Shown here: positions 1 through 12,100 of the stretch, piece by piece
Layout: each line of letters opens with the position of its first letter
Numbering within the stretch: position 1 is the first letter of the stretch
Source: Psococerastis gibbosa
Lineage: Eukaryota > Arthropoda > Insecta > Psocodea > Psocidae
DNA: 64,000 nt
NCBI GenBank assembly: GCA_963971405.1
Contig: OZ020489.1
Location: forward strand, 32,211,047-32,275,046
Direction: 5' to 3'
The notes under the pieces: model-generated
Databases searched by the model: none
Seen by the model: only the letters and a program-made list of their open reading frames with translations
What the model was told of the DNA's origin: nothing
Position numbers and translations under genes: made by a program

Positions 1-1059
1 TTTTTATATAACCGTTTTAGTGTCTAGTAGTTTTACAGGAAAGTGAAGCTGGACTATTAATAGGAAATAGCTTAAAGCCATTTATTTACATTAAAATTAT
101 ACAATAATAGTTTTTTTTACCAGTTAACATGAATTTTAAATTAATGCCCTACGCAAGGGATTAATTTTTTTAAGTTGACATTAAAAGGCACCATATACTG
201 GACTGGCTGCAACATACTGTATAGTATATTAAATCATTGTAACATTGCTATGTTAGTAATTTCCTCTTTCAAATTGTTTGAGAAAGGCACATTTCGGAAC
301 AGTACGGGTCTCTTTGTAAAAAGCCAAGGTGTGCGTTTATTTTGATACCTAGATATATATAAAAACTTTGTAATTAGGGATATTCAATTCAAAATTGCAC
401 CGAATTCAATTTATTAACAATGTATTTCGAATCGCGTTGTTCTATCATCCATACAATATGAAACAAACAGCTACAATGAGAAACGTTTCGAGCAATTTTC
501 ATGTAAATAGCCTAGTATTAACAAAACTGCATTAATTTTTTAAATAGCTCCTGTAAGTAGGAAATAGAACAACTCAATTCGAAATACAGCGTAAACAAAT
601 ACAATTCGACGCACTGTGAATACCCCTTACATGGATTTTTGAAACATAGAATTATGTTAATAAATTCCGTGATCGTTTAAAAAATTGCTTGTTTATTTCC
701 CTATCTATCAAAGCAGAGAATAGCCGAAATAGCTACTACAGAGTCAGCATTAAGACCTCCCAGCAGCAGTTCTTGCCGGTCTAAATTGATAAGCAATGCT
801 GAAAGAAGAGAATCCCAGACGATTCAGTACATACAGACAATCAAGGCCGTAGCCAAGGGGGGGTTCGCACCCCCCCCCCCCCCACTAGTTAATGCGACGC
901 AGTTTAACATGAAAGATTGATTAATATTGTTTAAAATCTTTTGCGTAGTTTTGGCTTGGCTCAGTGGATTAGGTTGCGGATCTTTCGTGGTTGTTTATAA
1001 ACTGCAGCATCTGATTCCTCCTTGAGCATTGGGAATTATGTTACAATCATATTAGCCAT
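1..1059. other. AT-rich non-coding flank
   Basis: I see no gene in this stretch. It is AT-rich, with a run of about 15 C near 880 preceded by a 'ccgtagccaaggggg' phrase that recurs in other poly-C/poly-G repeat copies of the window (near 22470, 48360 and 58550). It lies downstream of the last serpin cassette in the direction of serpin transcription. Confidence 0.5.
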
Positions 1060-4000
1060 AACTAACAACTAGGGCTGACCTGCAGGCTACTAGCGGGGTC
1101 ACAGGTGGCGGATAGTGAATGGCCACCAGATATGGTGGTTAGCTGTGAATAAAATGAATAAGCAGCCCCCGACCAAGAGCGACAGAGGTTTAGGGCGTGG
1201 TGGCAAGTCCGGTGGTGGGCTTGTCTAGAAAATGCCACATGTGCCCAAGGATAACCTCTGTGACATGGCGAGAGACTACCGCCATGTAAATAAGCAGCCA
1301 ACCCGGCCAGACACAGCTCGTAGCTGTAGAGGAAGCAGTGTGCCTAAAGGAAGGTCCCCTGATACAAACCAAGACGTCAGGCCTAGTCATCCGGTTGAAA
1401 AAGTAACTAATCATATGCAATGAGTTGCGGAAATGATGTGAGCATCGGTAAAATAGCTAGGGCGTCCCCCAGAAGCGACGCACTGCAGCGGAGCCCGGCT
1501 GCAGTGACAAGAACCCGAGGGCTAAATACCACCGACAGAACTGAGAAAAAGAAGAAAAGAAGAGCTAACAGGCGAAGAAAGAAGAAATTGAAGATCTACC
1601 AGACGAAGGTTCACTTTGCATCACTAAACGTCGGCACAATGACAGGTATGGAAATAGTGAAAACTATGCAAGCCAGAAAAATAAACATTCTTTGTGTGCA
1701 AGAAACAAAGTGGAGAGGTGAAAGAAGTAGAGAACTGGGGGATGGATATAAGCTCATATACTATGGGATCGAAAGAAACAGAAACGGAGTAGGAGTGATC
1801 CTGGACCCCATTTACAAGGCCTCAGTCGTCGACGTAGTAAGGCAGAGCGACCGGATATTGTTGTCAAAAATTATTTTAACCAACAAGACAGTGGTCAATG
1901 TGATAAGTGCATACGCACCACAGACGGGATGTAGCGACGATGAGAAACAACGATTTTATAGTGACTTTGACAACCTCTTAGGCAATATACCCAGCGATGA
2001 AAGTGTGTTAATTGGTGCAGACATGATAAGCCACGTTGGGAAGAAAAGTGATGGATACCCCAATTGCCACGGAGGACGGGCATACGGTGAACGACGGAAT
2101 GAGGCAGGGAGGTGTTCCTTGAGTGGGCAACGGCAAACGATCTGTGGATTGCAAACACATGGTTCCTGAAAAGGAACGAGCACCTGATAACATACAAAAG
2201 TGGAAACCACCAAACCCAGATCGACTTCATAATGCTCAAAAGGACAGATAAAAAGGTCTGCTATGACTGTAAGGTCATACCTGGAGACCCAGTTACGGAA
2301 CAACATCGCTTGCTGGTCGCCGACCTGCATATTAGCGGGAGGCGAAACCGGGAAGTTGTAGTGGAACCAAGAATCAAGTGGTACCTGCTCAGACAAGATG
2401 AAACAAAGACGGATTTCGAGAAAGGATAAATGAGTACATGGAAGAGACAAGAGCCGCATGGAATGAGCAAAGTACAAATGAAGTTTGGAAGGCATTTCAA
2501 AGTTGGGTAATAAGTACTGGTGAAGATGTCCTAGGCAAGACCAAGGGTGGTAAGAAGATCGACAAAGAGGCCTGGTGGTGGAACGAAAGTGTCCAAATAG
2601 CACTAAAGAAAAAGAAGATGGCATTCAAAAAGTGGCAGACCACCAGAGATCCAAGTGACCACTCGGAATACAAAGAGACCAAGAGAGCGGCGAGGAGAGC
2701 TGTGAGGGAAGCAAGAGACGAGGCCGCAGACAGCTGGTACGAAGAACTCAATACAAAAGAAGGGGAAATGAAAATATTCAAAATCGCAAAGAACAAGACA
2801 AAACAGCAGCAAGATAGGTGCAGTTGTCTGCGTCAGAGACGAGCAAGGTCGAGTACTGACCCAAGCTAAAGATATTACTGTGCGCTGGAAGAAATATTTC
2901 GAACAGATCACGAATGACGGAGATACTAGGAAAGACGAAAATGTAGAAGAATGTGCGGGACCTGTCAACGAATACACGGAGGTCGAAGTGAGTAAAGCGC
3001 TACAGAAGATGAAGTCAGGCAAAGTGGCAGGACCAGACGGGGTACCAATCGAAGTCTTTAAGGCGCTAGGAGACTGTGGTGTGACCTTCATGACAAAACT
3101 TGTCAACAAAATCAAGCAAGAGGGCCGCATGCCCGATGCTTGGAGAGAAAGCATCACTGTACCAATTTACAAAAGAAAAGGCGACGCACAAAGCTGCAAC
3201 AACTATAGGCCTATAAAGCTGATGAGCCACTGCATGAACAAGGTATGAGCGCCTCCTGGAAACCCGCCTCAGATGCAAATTAGAAGACGAAATAACCGAA
3301 AACCAACTTGGTTTCATGAAAGGGCGGGGGACGACAGACGGCATATACATCTTGCGTACAATGCTAGAAAAACACCGAGAGTTTCAGAAGCCACTACACT
3401 ATGTTTTCGTTGACCTCGAGAAGGCCTATGACAGAATCCCAAGAAGCATAATATGGGAATGTCTAAAGAAAAGAGGAGTCGTTGCCGAAAATGTCAATGC
3501 CATCCAAGATATGTACGCGGAATGCTCCACAAGAGTAAGAAGCGCAGCTGGCCTCAGTGAGCCATTCAGTGTCAAATTCGGGCTGCACCAGGAATCAGCG
3601 CTCAGTCCGTTCCTCTTTGTTATTATAATGGACACGGTGACAAAACATATCCAAGGCGAAGCCCCAGCGAGCCTTCTTTTCGCGGATGGCATTGTAATAA
3701 GTACAGAAAGCCGACAGGAAGCTGAAGCTGAGCTAGCCAAATGGGTGAAAACGCTGGAGGACGAAGGCCTAAAGGTCAACAGAGGCAAGACAGAATACAT
3801 GGAGTGCGTTAAGCAGACTCCCGGTAGCATAAGCGTTGGTAACCATCAGCTAAACAAAGTAGGAAAATTTAAGTACCTAGGCAGCACGATTGGCGAAAAC
3901 GGAGGCTGCGATGACGATGTGAAGGCGCGTACTGCTGCGGGGTGGGCCAAGTTTCGAGAGATGTCCGCGGTCCTGACTGACAGAAGGATGCTAAAGAAAT

Positions 4001-4466
4001 TGAAAAGTCGCATATACAAACAAGTGGTCAGGCCATGTATGATATATGGCGCTGAGTGTTGGGCCGTGCGTAAACGCGAAGAACAAGTGATCCACGTAGC
4101 GGTGATGAGGATGCTGCGGAGGGCATGTGGCGTAACATTAAATGACAGGCGCAGAAACGAGGACATTCGGGAAGAAATGCGAACAACGGACGTGGTGCAA
4201 AAACTAAGAGGGAAGAGGCTCAGCTGGTGGGGACACGTGCAAAGGAGAGAGGCATCAGCGCTTATACGAAGAGTGGGAGAGGCGATGGTATCTGGACGCC
4301 GAGCACGTGGGCGCCCAAAGCTCACCCTGGAGAGGAAAATTGTAAGCGACCTGCAAGAAACCGGGCTCACAAGGGAGGAGGCGCAAGACAGAAACGTCTG
4401 GAAACGCCGCAGCTCTGCCACCGACCCTCCATGAGGAAATGGCGCGGAAAAAGTAAAAGTAAGTAA
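1060..4466 (+). mobile_element. Degenerate RTE-like non-LTR retrotransposon (LINE)
   Basis: A LINE with an apurinic-like endonuclease followed by reverse transcriptase, of the group often annotated in animal genomes as craniofacial-development-protein-2-like plus RT. The coding part starts near 1420 and ends at 4434. About 350 bp of 5' region precedes it, and an inverted relative of that region lies at about 53050-53260 (shared phrases 'ggtggcggatag' and 'cttgtctagaaaatgcca'). The 3' end is a short AGTAA-rich tail, without long poly(A), as is usual for RTE elements. The 5' boundary is approximate. It lies downstream of the serpin's last exon, in the opposite orientation. Confidence 0.85.
1420..4434 (+). 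pseudogene. RTE-like LINE polyprotein, endonuclease plus reverse transcriptase, frameshifted
   Basis: The reading frame is broken into pieces at about 1420-2169, 2112-2429, 2438-2869, 2880-3248 and 3316-4434, in different frames. The endonuclease part shows VQETKW, SAYAPQTG and an altered catalytic region (GADMISHVG where the family normally has an Asp-Phe-Asn motif). The reverse transcriptase part shows GPDGVP, the motif A-like FVDLEKAYDR, motif B with Glu replacing Gly (HQESALSP) and motif C as FADG where active enzymes have two Asp. The C-terminal part keeps the family's WWGHVQRR and GRPKLT segments. Frameshifts plus loss of a catalytic Asp mean this copy is dead. It has no role in the neighbouring genes. 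Confidence 0.9.
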
Positions 4467-4577
4467 CAATGCAATACGGTACATAATTTTTCGGTATGCA
4501 TATTGAAACCTTGCAGGCACTAGTATAGGACCAATTCAATTAATTGGGATAATCTAAATATAGTTATGGTCTTTTGG

Positions 4578-4919
4578 GTAGGATTACCAGACGTCACGGA
4601 TTCAAACTGCCGTCAGGAGTTTTACGAGAAACTTGAAAATGAAAAAAAAAATGGATGTGAAATAAACGTTTTTTTACTGAAATGAAAAACTTTCGGGTTT
4701 CAATTTTAATTCAATATTTAGTGGGAACTTATACGCAGGTATTACAATACAATGTTGCAATTTAAGTTAATTTAATTCACAGCTGTTTTTAACAGTGAAA
4801 TGCACAAGTTAATTTACACTAGATATAATGTGACACATCAGAAGGAAATTTACACTATATAGAATGACACTTCGGTTCAGGTGTCAGGAATTGAGCTTTC
4901 TGAAATCTGGTAATCCTAC
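4578..4919. repeat. Short inverted-repeat element (MITE-like)
   Basis: A 14-bp perfect terminal inverted repeat, GTAGGATTACCAGA at 4578-4591 and its complement at 4906-4919, bounds a 342-bp AT-rich segment with no coding capacity. This is the form of a non-autonomous DNA transposon. No target-site duplication is obvious. Confidence 0.7.
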
Positions 4920-5362
4920 TTATGGGGAACCTCAATCCAACTCTCGCCTATAGGAGAATATACGAAATTGGTGAAAATCAATTTTTTGGCTTGTCTCTGC
5001 GGATTGGACCTTTTACCATTCATAACAAATTTCTTCTTCTTCTTCTTCCCCCTTAGTGCCGCGTGCGTAGCGTGGGGGGGGGGGGGTAGTCGCCCTGAAC
5101 CCATTTCCTGAACTCGCCCCGAACCCATTTCCTGAACTCGCCCCGGTCAGACGCTAACGCCTTGAGCTCGGCCATTGTTTTCCCTCATAACAAATTACAC
5201 GGGAATTAAAGGAAAATGAAACGGCAGACGCAGTGTGTTAAAACATTCTTCAATCATTAATTAATTTTTTAAATATGTGAAACAAATCAAACAATAACTT
5301 AATATGACAAAATATATGCTTTTAGCAATAAAATATACAAATACTGTTGAAGCCTTTACAGG
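4920..5362. other. Probable 3' flank / 3' UTR of the serpin terminal exon
   Basis: On the minus strand this follows the stop of the last serpin cassette. I see no canonical AATAAA on that strand in this stretch, so the polyadenylation site is unresolved. A GAAGAAGAA-type microsatellite and a run of G lie near 5035-5090. Confidence 0.35.
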
Positions 5363-5490
5363 TTATGGAGAGGCAACGCGGCCAGCGAATAAAACGGAGC
5401 TTTCTTTACTGTTTATATAGAAGAGAAATGGATGGTCCACGTTAAGTTCTAGCGGAGGTGGTGGCATCATCCGCATCATCATCCTTACAC
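5363..5490 (-). CDS. Serpin RCL cassette 12 (terminal; P1-P1' Arg-Met)
   Basis: The most downstream cassette. Acceptor 'tttaatttctag' is followed by GT GTA AGG. The loop reads [12 protein letters not shown] and the core [12 protein letters not shown], ending FAGRVASP and TAA. Counting from the hinge as in antithrombin puts Arg at P1 and Met at P1', suggesting a trypsin-like target. Unlike cassettes 2-11 it has no good donor after its end, so it is probably the 3'-terminal exon. Entered in phase 0 from an upstream cassette, its first codons are GTG TAA (Val, stop), which would make it the common 3' exon. It is shorter than 60 codons and easily missed. Confidence 0.88.
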
Positions 5491-6084
5491 CTAGAAATTA
5501 AACAAGTTTAGAAGACATTTGCAACCAGCTGGATATAACAGCAACCATTATCAACTAACAGAGAATCCTCGCTCTGACTGTTCATTGGTTGGCTTGGGTA
5601 GAGCATTGTTTCCCGCCATAGATATATATTTTTTTTTAATTTACGCAATAGTGCAATAACAGACATTAATTGAAGAGTCTAGAAGCCGAGGGGGGCAAGT
5701 GAAATTTTTTGCGTTTTGGAGTTAAATGCACCATGCTGTTACTATAACTGCTATTTATCCTAGTAAGCAACAGGGGATCTATCATTTTGACAACGTTAGA
5801 ATACATGGGAAGGGGGTATACCTATATATTTTCAATTACGATCGTAATTACAAACTTTAGCCTCAATTATCTTGAATGTTTATTTTTGTCACTTGCACCC
5901 TTTGGCCTCTAGGCACTCCAATTTAAAAGTCTACTTTTTACAATTAAAACGATCAACAAACTGCTATTTCGTTGTAAAATGAATGAAATAAAATAGTGAT
6001 ACTACACGTCTCTCTCTCTCTCTCCATAAGTCAATAATGGGCGCTATTTTTGGGGATTTACCCTTAATCAAAGGACGCCACTTT

Positions 6085-6125
<41 letters not shown>

Positions 6126-9100
6126 CTATAAGGAATTTGTCGAAGTTCTAGGCTATGTAGGAGAAGAGTTCAAGTCAAGTCCTTTTCACATATTTTGGAT
6201 TTTAGTGATGGCAGGCAACAAGTGAATTCGGAATTGTCGGGAGTGAACTGCCTATTGAACTATTCATTAACATATTAGCCTATATGCTATTTTTAAAAGC
6301 TATTATGACTTACCTGGTAAATTAATAGGAAAGCAAGCTTTGTCCAACTATTCTAAAGACAAGTTTATAAACAACTAGTGTTTGTGTATAAGTTTTGCAC
6401 ATTTGCATTAAATTCAATCGGTTGCTTATAAATTAGTCTTTCGAACTTAACGCTCACTACCAAAAAAAAAAAAAAAAAATAATAAAGACATGCATTAGTT
6501 ATAAATAAATAAATAAATAAATATTGACTTTTTGTTCTATTGCTAAGTTAGTATTGTATTGTAGTGTAGGCGGCCCAAGGGCGTGGCGATCAAAAAATTA
6601 AAAATTAAAGTTCATTGTGTAATTAATAGTTAAGCCAAGCTTTAAACTTGGGTGGAAATGAGTGGAGGTTAAAGTTAATATAAATAAAAGCCGTTCATAA
6701 AGCAGAGCCGCCTAACGTCAATTATGCAAACTTACCGCTGTCGTGCAATGTTACTACGCCATTAAGAATTAATAAAGGCATTAAGCAATCAATAAAATTA
6801 ATAGCCCATAAAAAAAAAAAACTATGAAAATTAGTACCTTTTCACCAGGAGCATTAAGGCGTCCCATGAAAATAGTAGAAGAAGACGGTGAATGATAAAT
6901 GAAATAAATGAAAGGCTTGTCCAGATTGATTTTGAAAGGAGGAGGTGGAAGACTACAAAGCATCACCGTCAAGCCTACAACATAATAAAAGAACCGGTCC
7001 GAGTTCACTCAAACATGCTTTCCAATTTATAAATTAGTAGATATAGACATGTGTAATTTCATAGGAAATAATTTCCCTATGGTTAAATTTCAGATCCCTC
7101 GAGAGGGGGGGGGGGGTCCACCTCAATATAGTAAAAAAAAACCATTAAAACTTAATTGCATATTCTGGAACGAACCAACACATTGTAACAGTAGTAACAA
7201 TGACACACACAAGGCACGTAATGTTATTGGAGCGTGAATTTTCCATAATTTCTCAAAAAATAATTTTTGGCACAGAAGCAAATATTTTTTTGGGAATGCA
7301 ACCTGTCCGTTTTTGTTACCCTATTGAACACCTTAAACATACCTGAAGGTAGAAATCATCGATAGAAAGGTTCCACAGCAAATATATTTTTTAGTCATTT
7401 TTCATGAAAATTGAGTTATTTTTATTTTTTTACCCCCAGAAGCAAACTATCAAGGAGCAAGCGACCCCACGCATTTTGTTAACATTAATAACGACTATAA
7501 TATTTGTGAATTTAAAAGAAATCGTTGGAGCCGTTTTCGAGAAATAATTTTTTTAGACGTTTTTTTGAAAATATTGAGTTAGCCCAAAATATAAAAAAAT
7601 GGTCTCGAGGTATGATTTTTGTGAACCTATATATGCAAAATTTCATCAAAATCGGCCGAGTAGTTTGTCCGGAAATCGATGAACAGACAGACAGAGCGAC
7701 AGCGACAGACAGACATTTCGTAAAAACCACTTTTTTGGGTTCCTGAGACCTCAAAACGTGTAAATCCGAAATCTCGGAATCGAAAATTTGAACCATCACA
7801 AAGCTTTCCTAATACTACGTATAAATTGGAAAGCAATTAGAAGTGCACTAAGGCAGCAATAATACTCGGATATAATGTATAGTAGGTAGGTTAAAGATGG
7901 CGGACTGCTATAGGCATGACTTCTAAAGAAGTCTACCAAAAATAATGCGATGTTCCCCTTTCTCCAGTCCTCTCCATAAACATTGAACATAGCCAAAAAC
8001 ATACTGAACCAAATTCAAAACCCCAGATAGTACCTTATAATTTGGTGAAAGCAGGCGACCCATGAAAATCGTTGAAGCAGACGATGAATGGTAAATGTAA
8101 TACAAGAAAGGCTTGTCCATATCGATTTTTGGGGGAGGAGGTGGTAGACTATAGGTCTGCATAATTATACCTACAACAATAAGGTAGGCGATTGAACTAA
8201 AACGCAGACGGTAACACTCGGATATAATGCATGTCAGTATAGTACAGACGTACAGTGTAGGTAGGCTATAAATAGAAGACTGCAATTGCTATGACTTATA
8301 AAGAAATCTACCTAAAATATCTCCACCCCCCCCCCCCCTCAATAAACATGGGTCATAACCAAAACACGAAGCCTGTCTTAACAAGCCCTCTTTTAGTACC
8401 TTGTAATTTGGTGAAAACAGGCGACCCATGAAAAGCGTTGAAGCAGACGATGAATGGTAAATGTAATACAAGAAAGGCTTGTCCATGTCGATTTTTGGGG
8501 GAGGAGGTGGTAGACTATAGGGCTGCATAACTATAACTACAACAATAAGGTTGGCGATTGTACTAAAACGCAGACGGTAACACTCGGATATAATGTATGT
8601 CAGTATAATACAGACGTACAGTGTAGGTAGGCTATAAATAGAAGACTGCGATTGCTATGACTTATGAAGAAATCTACCTAAAATATCTCCACCCCCCCCC
8701 CCTTCAATAAACATGGGTCATAACCAAAACACGAAGCCTGTCATAACAAGCCCTCTTTTAGTACCTTTTAATTTGGTGAAAACAGGCGACCCATGAAAAG
8801 CGTTGAAGCAGATGTTGAATGGTAAATGAAATAAAAGAAAGGCTTGTCCAAGTCGATTTTGGGAGGAGGAGGTGGCAGCTTCTTACTCGCCATACCTACA
8901 GCTACAAAATAACGAGGTGGTCGAATGTCGAGGGGATTTGAATATTGGCGGGAGAGCCACATGATAGTGACAATAATAAAGTACTATAAATGTATCTTCT
9001 GCTTAAATTACTCTTCTATCTGAGATTGGTGATCATCATGGCAATTTGGATCTTGGAGACTGCTGCTTTGAAAAGGGAAGTCGCCCTCTTGCCAAACCAA

Positions 9101-12100
9101 ATTTATAGTGCTTTATTATTGATCATGCGGGAATTCGACTCTATCCAGGTTACACCGTCTTAGTTCAGATAGCTACATTCCAGGTATCCTTGCCACAGTG
9201 TAGCCACTCAACCACCGCTTCAAACAGTTGCCAACTCCCGCCAGTCTCTAGATACATGCTGCTGCACATCAGGAGTTTCAACAAGAGGTCAAGAAACCCT
9301 TCGTTTTTCCAAACTCTGATTAATAGCTAATGTAACAATGTAAATATTGTAATTGCTACATAACCTGGAAATAGGATGCACTATATTGTATGCTACAGTA
9401 CAAATTCATTTATCAGAAAATATTCCACTAAAACTTATATAAAAACAGGCTGATAATTGGAAATTTACCATGAATGTGAATTTTTAGCAGACTACGCCAC
9501 AAGAAACCATAAATTAATGTTGGCCACAATTTAAGGCTCAAAACGCGCAATTCGCTCATCGAAAAAAAATTTCTCGGTTGTAAATAAATAAATAATGAAT
9601 ATTACTAAGCCAACCTAGCGGAGTTAGAGCTCTTACACTCAACTAGGAAGGCTCGGGACCACCTGCTTTACATGCCCTCCGAAGCATGGCCAGAAAATGT
9701 AGGACTCGAACCAACAACCTATCGGGTGAAAGTCAGAGTGCGTACCACTACTTTACATGTCTTATCTGTAACAAGATCATTTTATAATGTGCCTTCGTGA
9801 GATATGTACTGTATACCGAGCATTGCAATGAACCTGGTCACTCGTCAAGTTGTCTGCCGAAATTACAGTAAGGTCCAACTAATTTAAAACATAGTTTAGT
9901 TCCTATTCACCCACAAATTATTAAAATACGGTACTCTACTGCTTAAGTAGAAAAAAAAGCAATGATATTAGATAGAAAGAGTTAACTAAATCCAAAACAA
10001 GCAACCAATCCAAGATTACATATACCTGTTCACCAGGAGAATGAAGGCGACCCCCGAAAACAGTTGAAGCCGACAAACAATCATAAATGAAAAACAGGAA
10101 AGGCTTGTCCAGGTCGATTTGGGGGGTAGGTGGAGGCAGACTTTCAATCTCGATTATTATACCTACAACATGAAATCTCTTCCTGAAGCAGGGAAAATGT
10201 GAAATACTAGTTGGGGGGGGGGGGGTATGGTATGGGGGTGGGCATTATTATTATATATTGTGGTTCGGCAGTGAAGACGCCGCCCCGGTTAGGCGTAGAT
10301 CGTGGGTTCGAATAGCGCCTCGTCCAGTTTTTTCTGCATCCTCTGATTTCGATTATAACAAATGTCATGAAATCGTAGAGTTGCCAAAGATATCAGGACA
10401 AATAGAAGAAATTTCTCTGAGTATTTTGATACATGATATGTATCTCTTTGTAGCACAGATTGGCTACAATTATTTAATTTGATTTCTACACAAACGATTG
10501 GTGTGATTTGTTCAAGAATTTTGGCCAATTTATGTAGTGGAGCATTTCTGCTCAATAAATAGATGTTTTTGACGGCTCCACGATCGATATTCCCTGTGAT
10601 AATTGACTTACTAAAAAAACGCGTATTGGGGGCTCCCAATAGCCAAAATAACACGAAACAAAGTCCCATTACCAACCATGAACCAAATCCAAGACCTCTT
10701 TAGTACCTGTTCGTTGGGAGAACAAAAGCGACCCCCAAAAATTATTGAAGCAGATGGAGAATGAAAAATGAAGTAAAAGAAAGGCTTGTCCAGGTCGATT
10801 TTAGGAGGCGGTGTTGACGTTGTCAGACTTTGACGCGCCATCAACAAACCTATAACACGAAATCTCTCCTTGAAGCAGCGAAAATATTAAAAACTACTCA
10901 GTGACCATGTGAAAAGCTGCAATGTGAGTAGCTCCCAAAGATTTGTAAGCAATGGACGCAAAACATGCAAACATATAAAAACGAAGGGTACAAGATAGCG
11001 AATCACACAATAATTATTTGTTATTAGTGTACCTGAGTAGGTGATGAAAAACGCCCAAAGAAAAGTAGTGTGTTAGATGAGGCATGATAAATAAAATACA
11101 AGAAAGGTTTGTCCATGTGAACTTGAGGTGGAGGGCGGAAACTTCTTAACGATAAAGATACACCTAGAACATAATAACCCACGTTAGTTCAAAACTTCTG
11201 TCAATAAAAATTGACAAAGCAGTGTCCTCCCACATTTAAATCACACATAAAACATAAAATCCCAAGATCGGTCTACACATAAATTTGGGTACATTCACTA
11301 CCCATTCTTTACATAACTTAAGTTCACAAAGGGTCATGATTACCGCCAGATACATCTCCACCGTATAAGCGTAGAAGCGGAACATTTCCGCTCTCTGTGT
11401 GACACCCAGGAAGAAATGGACAAAAAACACACTAAGACGTGGCCTACGCTAGTCAATAGTAGAGGTTCACCAGATTGTGTGTTGTATTGGGTTGCAAGAA
11501 AGCTGACGGCGGAAACCCGATATTATGGCGTAATAAAAAAACATAAGGTATAAAAGAAAAGCATTCAAAGAATGTGTTAATGTGTAACACACTCCTATAG
11601 AAATTATAGATCGATTGGGTTAATCAGCAGGTAAATACAGCTGGTTCAGTCGGACTTGCGAATGTTTGAATGATCTTGGATCCAAAGTAGGTGAACATCT
11701 GGTACATTTTATGACAGTTTTCCATCTGCCAAAACAATACAGAAGTAAAATAATACCAGTGATGTCCAACTACGAATGGGGTCCTTGGTTAGTTGCTGAA
11801 ATGGGCCACGAACCAATTTTTAACTACAAAAATACAATTGAAATTAATAATAATAGCATAAAGATTGACGGCGAACCGGTCATGAAAACTATCTATAATA
11901 CCCAGTTACAATACAATGGCGAAACTATATCTATTACATACATAGAGCTGTGAAAAGTACCTACTACCTAGTACCGGCAATAATTGAAGGTAATGAAATA
12001 CTGGGCTTATTCCAATTCCTGTATTAGAATAAACACAGTGTTGCATTCCTTTCAATTGCTGCTCGAGTGGTATAGTAATTCTTTTGAATTAATTTAGACA

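Larger units (their letters stand above)
7860..8943. repeat. Tandem duplication units carrying serpin cassettes 8, 9 and 10
   Basis: Segments containing 'aacactcggatataatg' through 'gtaggtaggctataaatagaagactgc' and 'aaatctacctaaaatatctcc' repeat with a period of about 366 bp (for example 8211 and 8577), each with one RCL cassette and the poly-C run of its intron. Cassettes 9 and 10 are nearly identical, showing that cassettes multiply here by recent local tandem duplication. A more diverged unit starts near 7860. Confidence 0.88.

Noticed and set aside
4875..4899. An acceptor-like site and short open frame on the minus strand that could be a shared serpin 3' exon
   Set aside because: The pyrimidine tract is weak and the sequence is the end of a MITE (4578-4919). 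Cassette 12 explains the 3' end better.
6734..6800. Strong donor GACAGCG/GTAAGT on the minus strand near 6735, suggesting another cassette
   Set aside because: No acceptor, D-K-P-F core or fitting open frame precedes it.
8765..8895. Cassette 8 starting at the AG nearest the ATG (8895)
   Set aside because: It gives a loop two residues too short; the AG six bases upstream restores the 137-nt length of its sisters.
9590..9770. tRNA gene
   Set aside because: Only the promoter boxes are tRNA-like; the body and tail match the other SINE copies.
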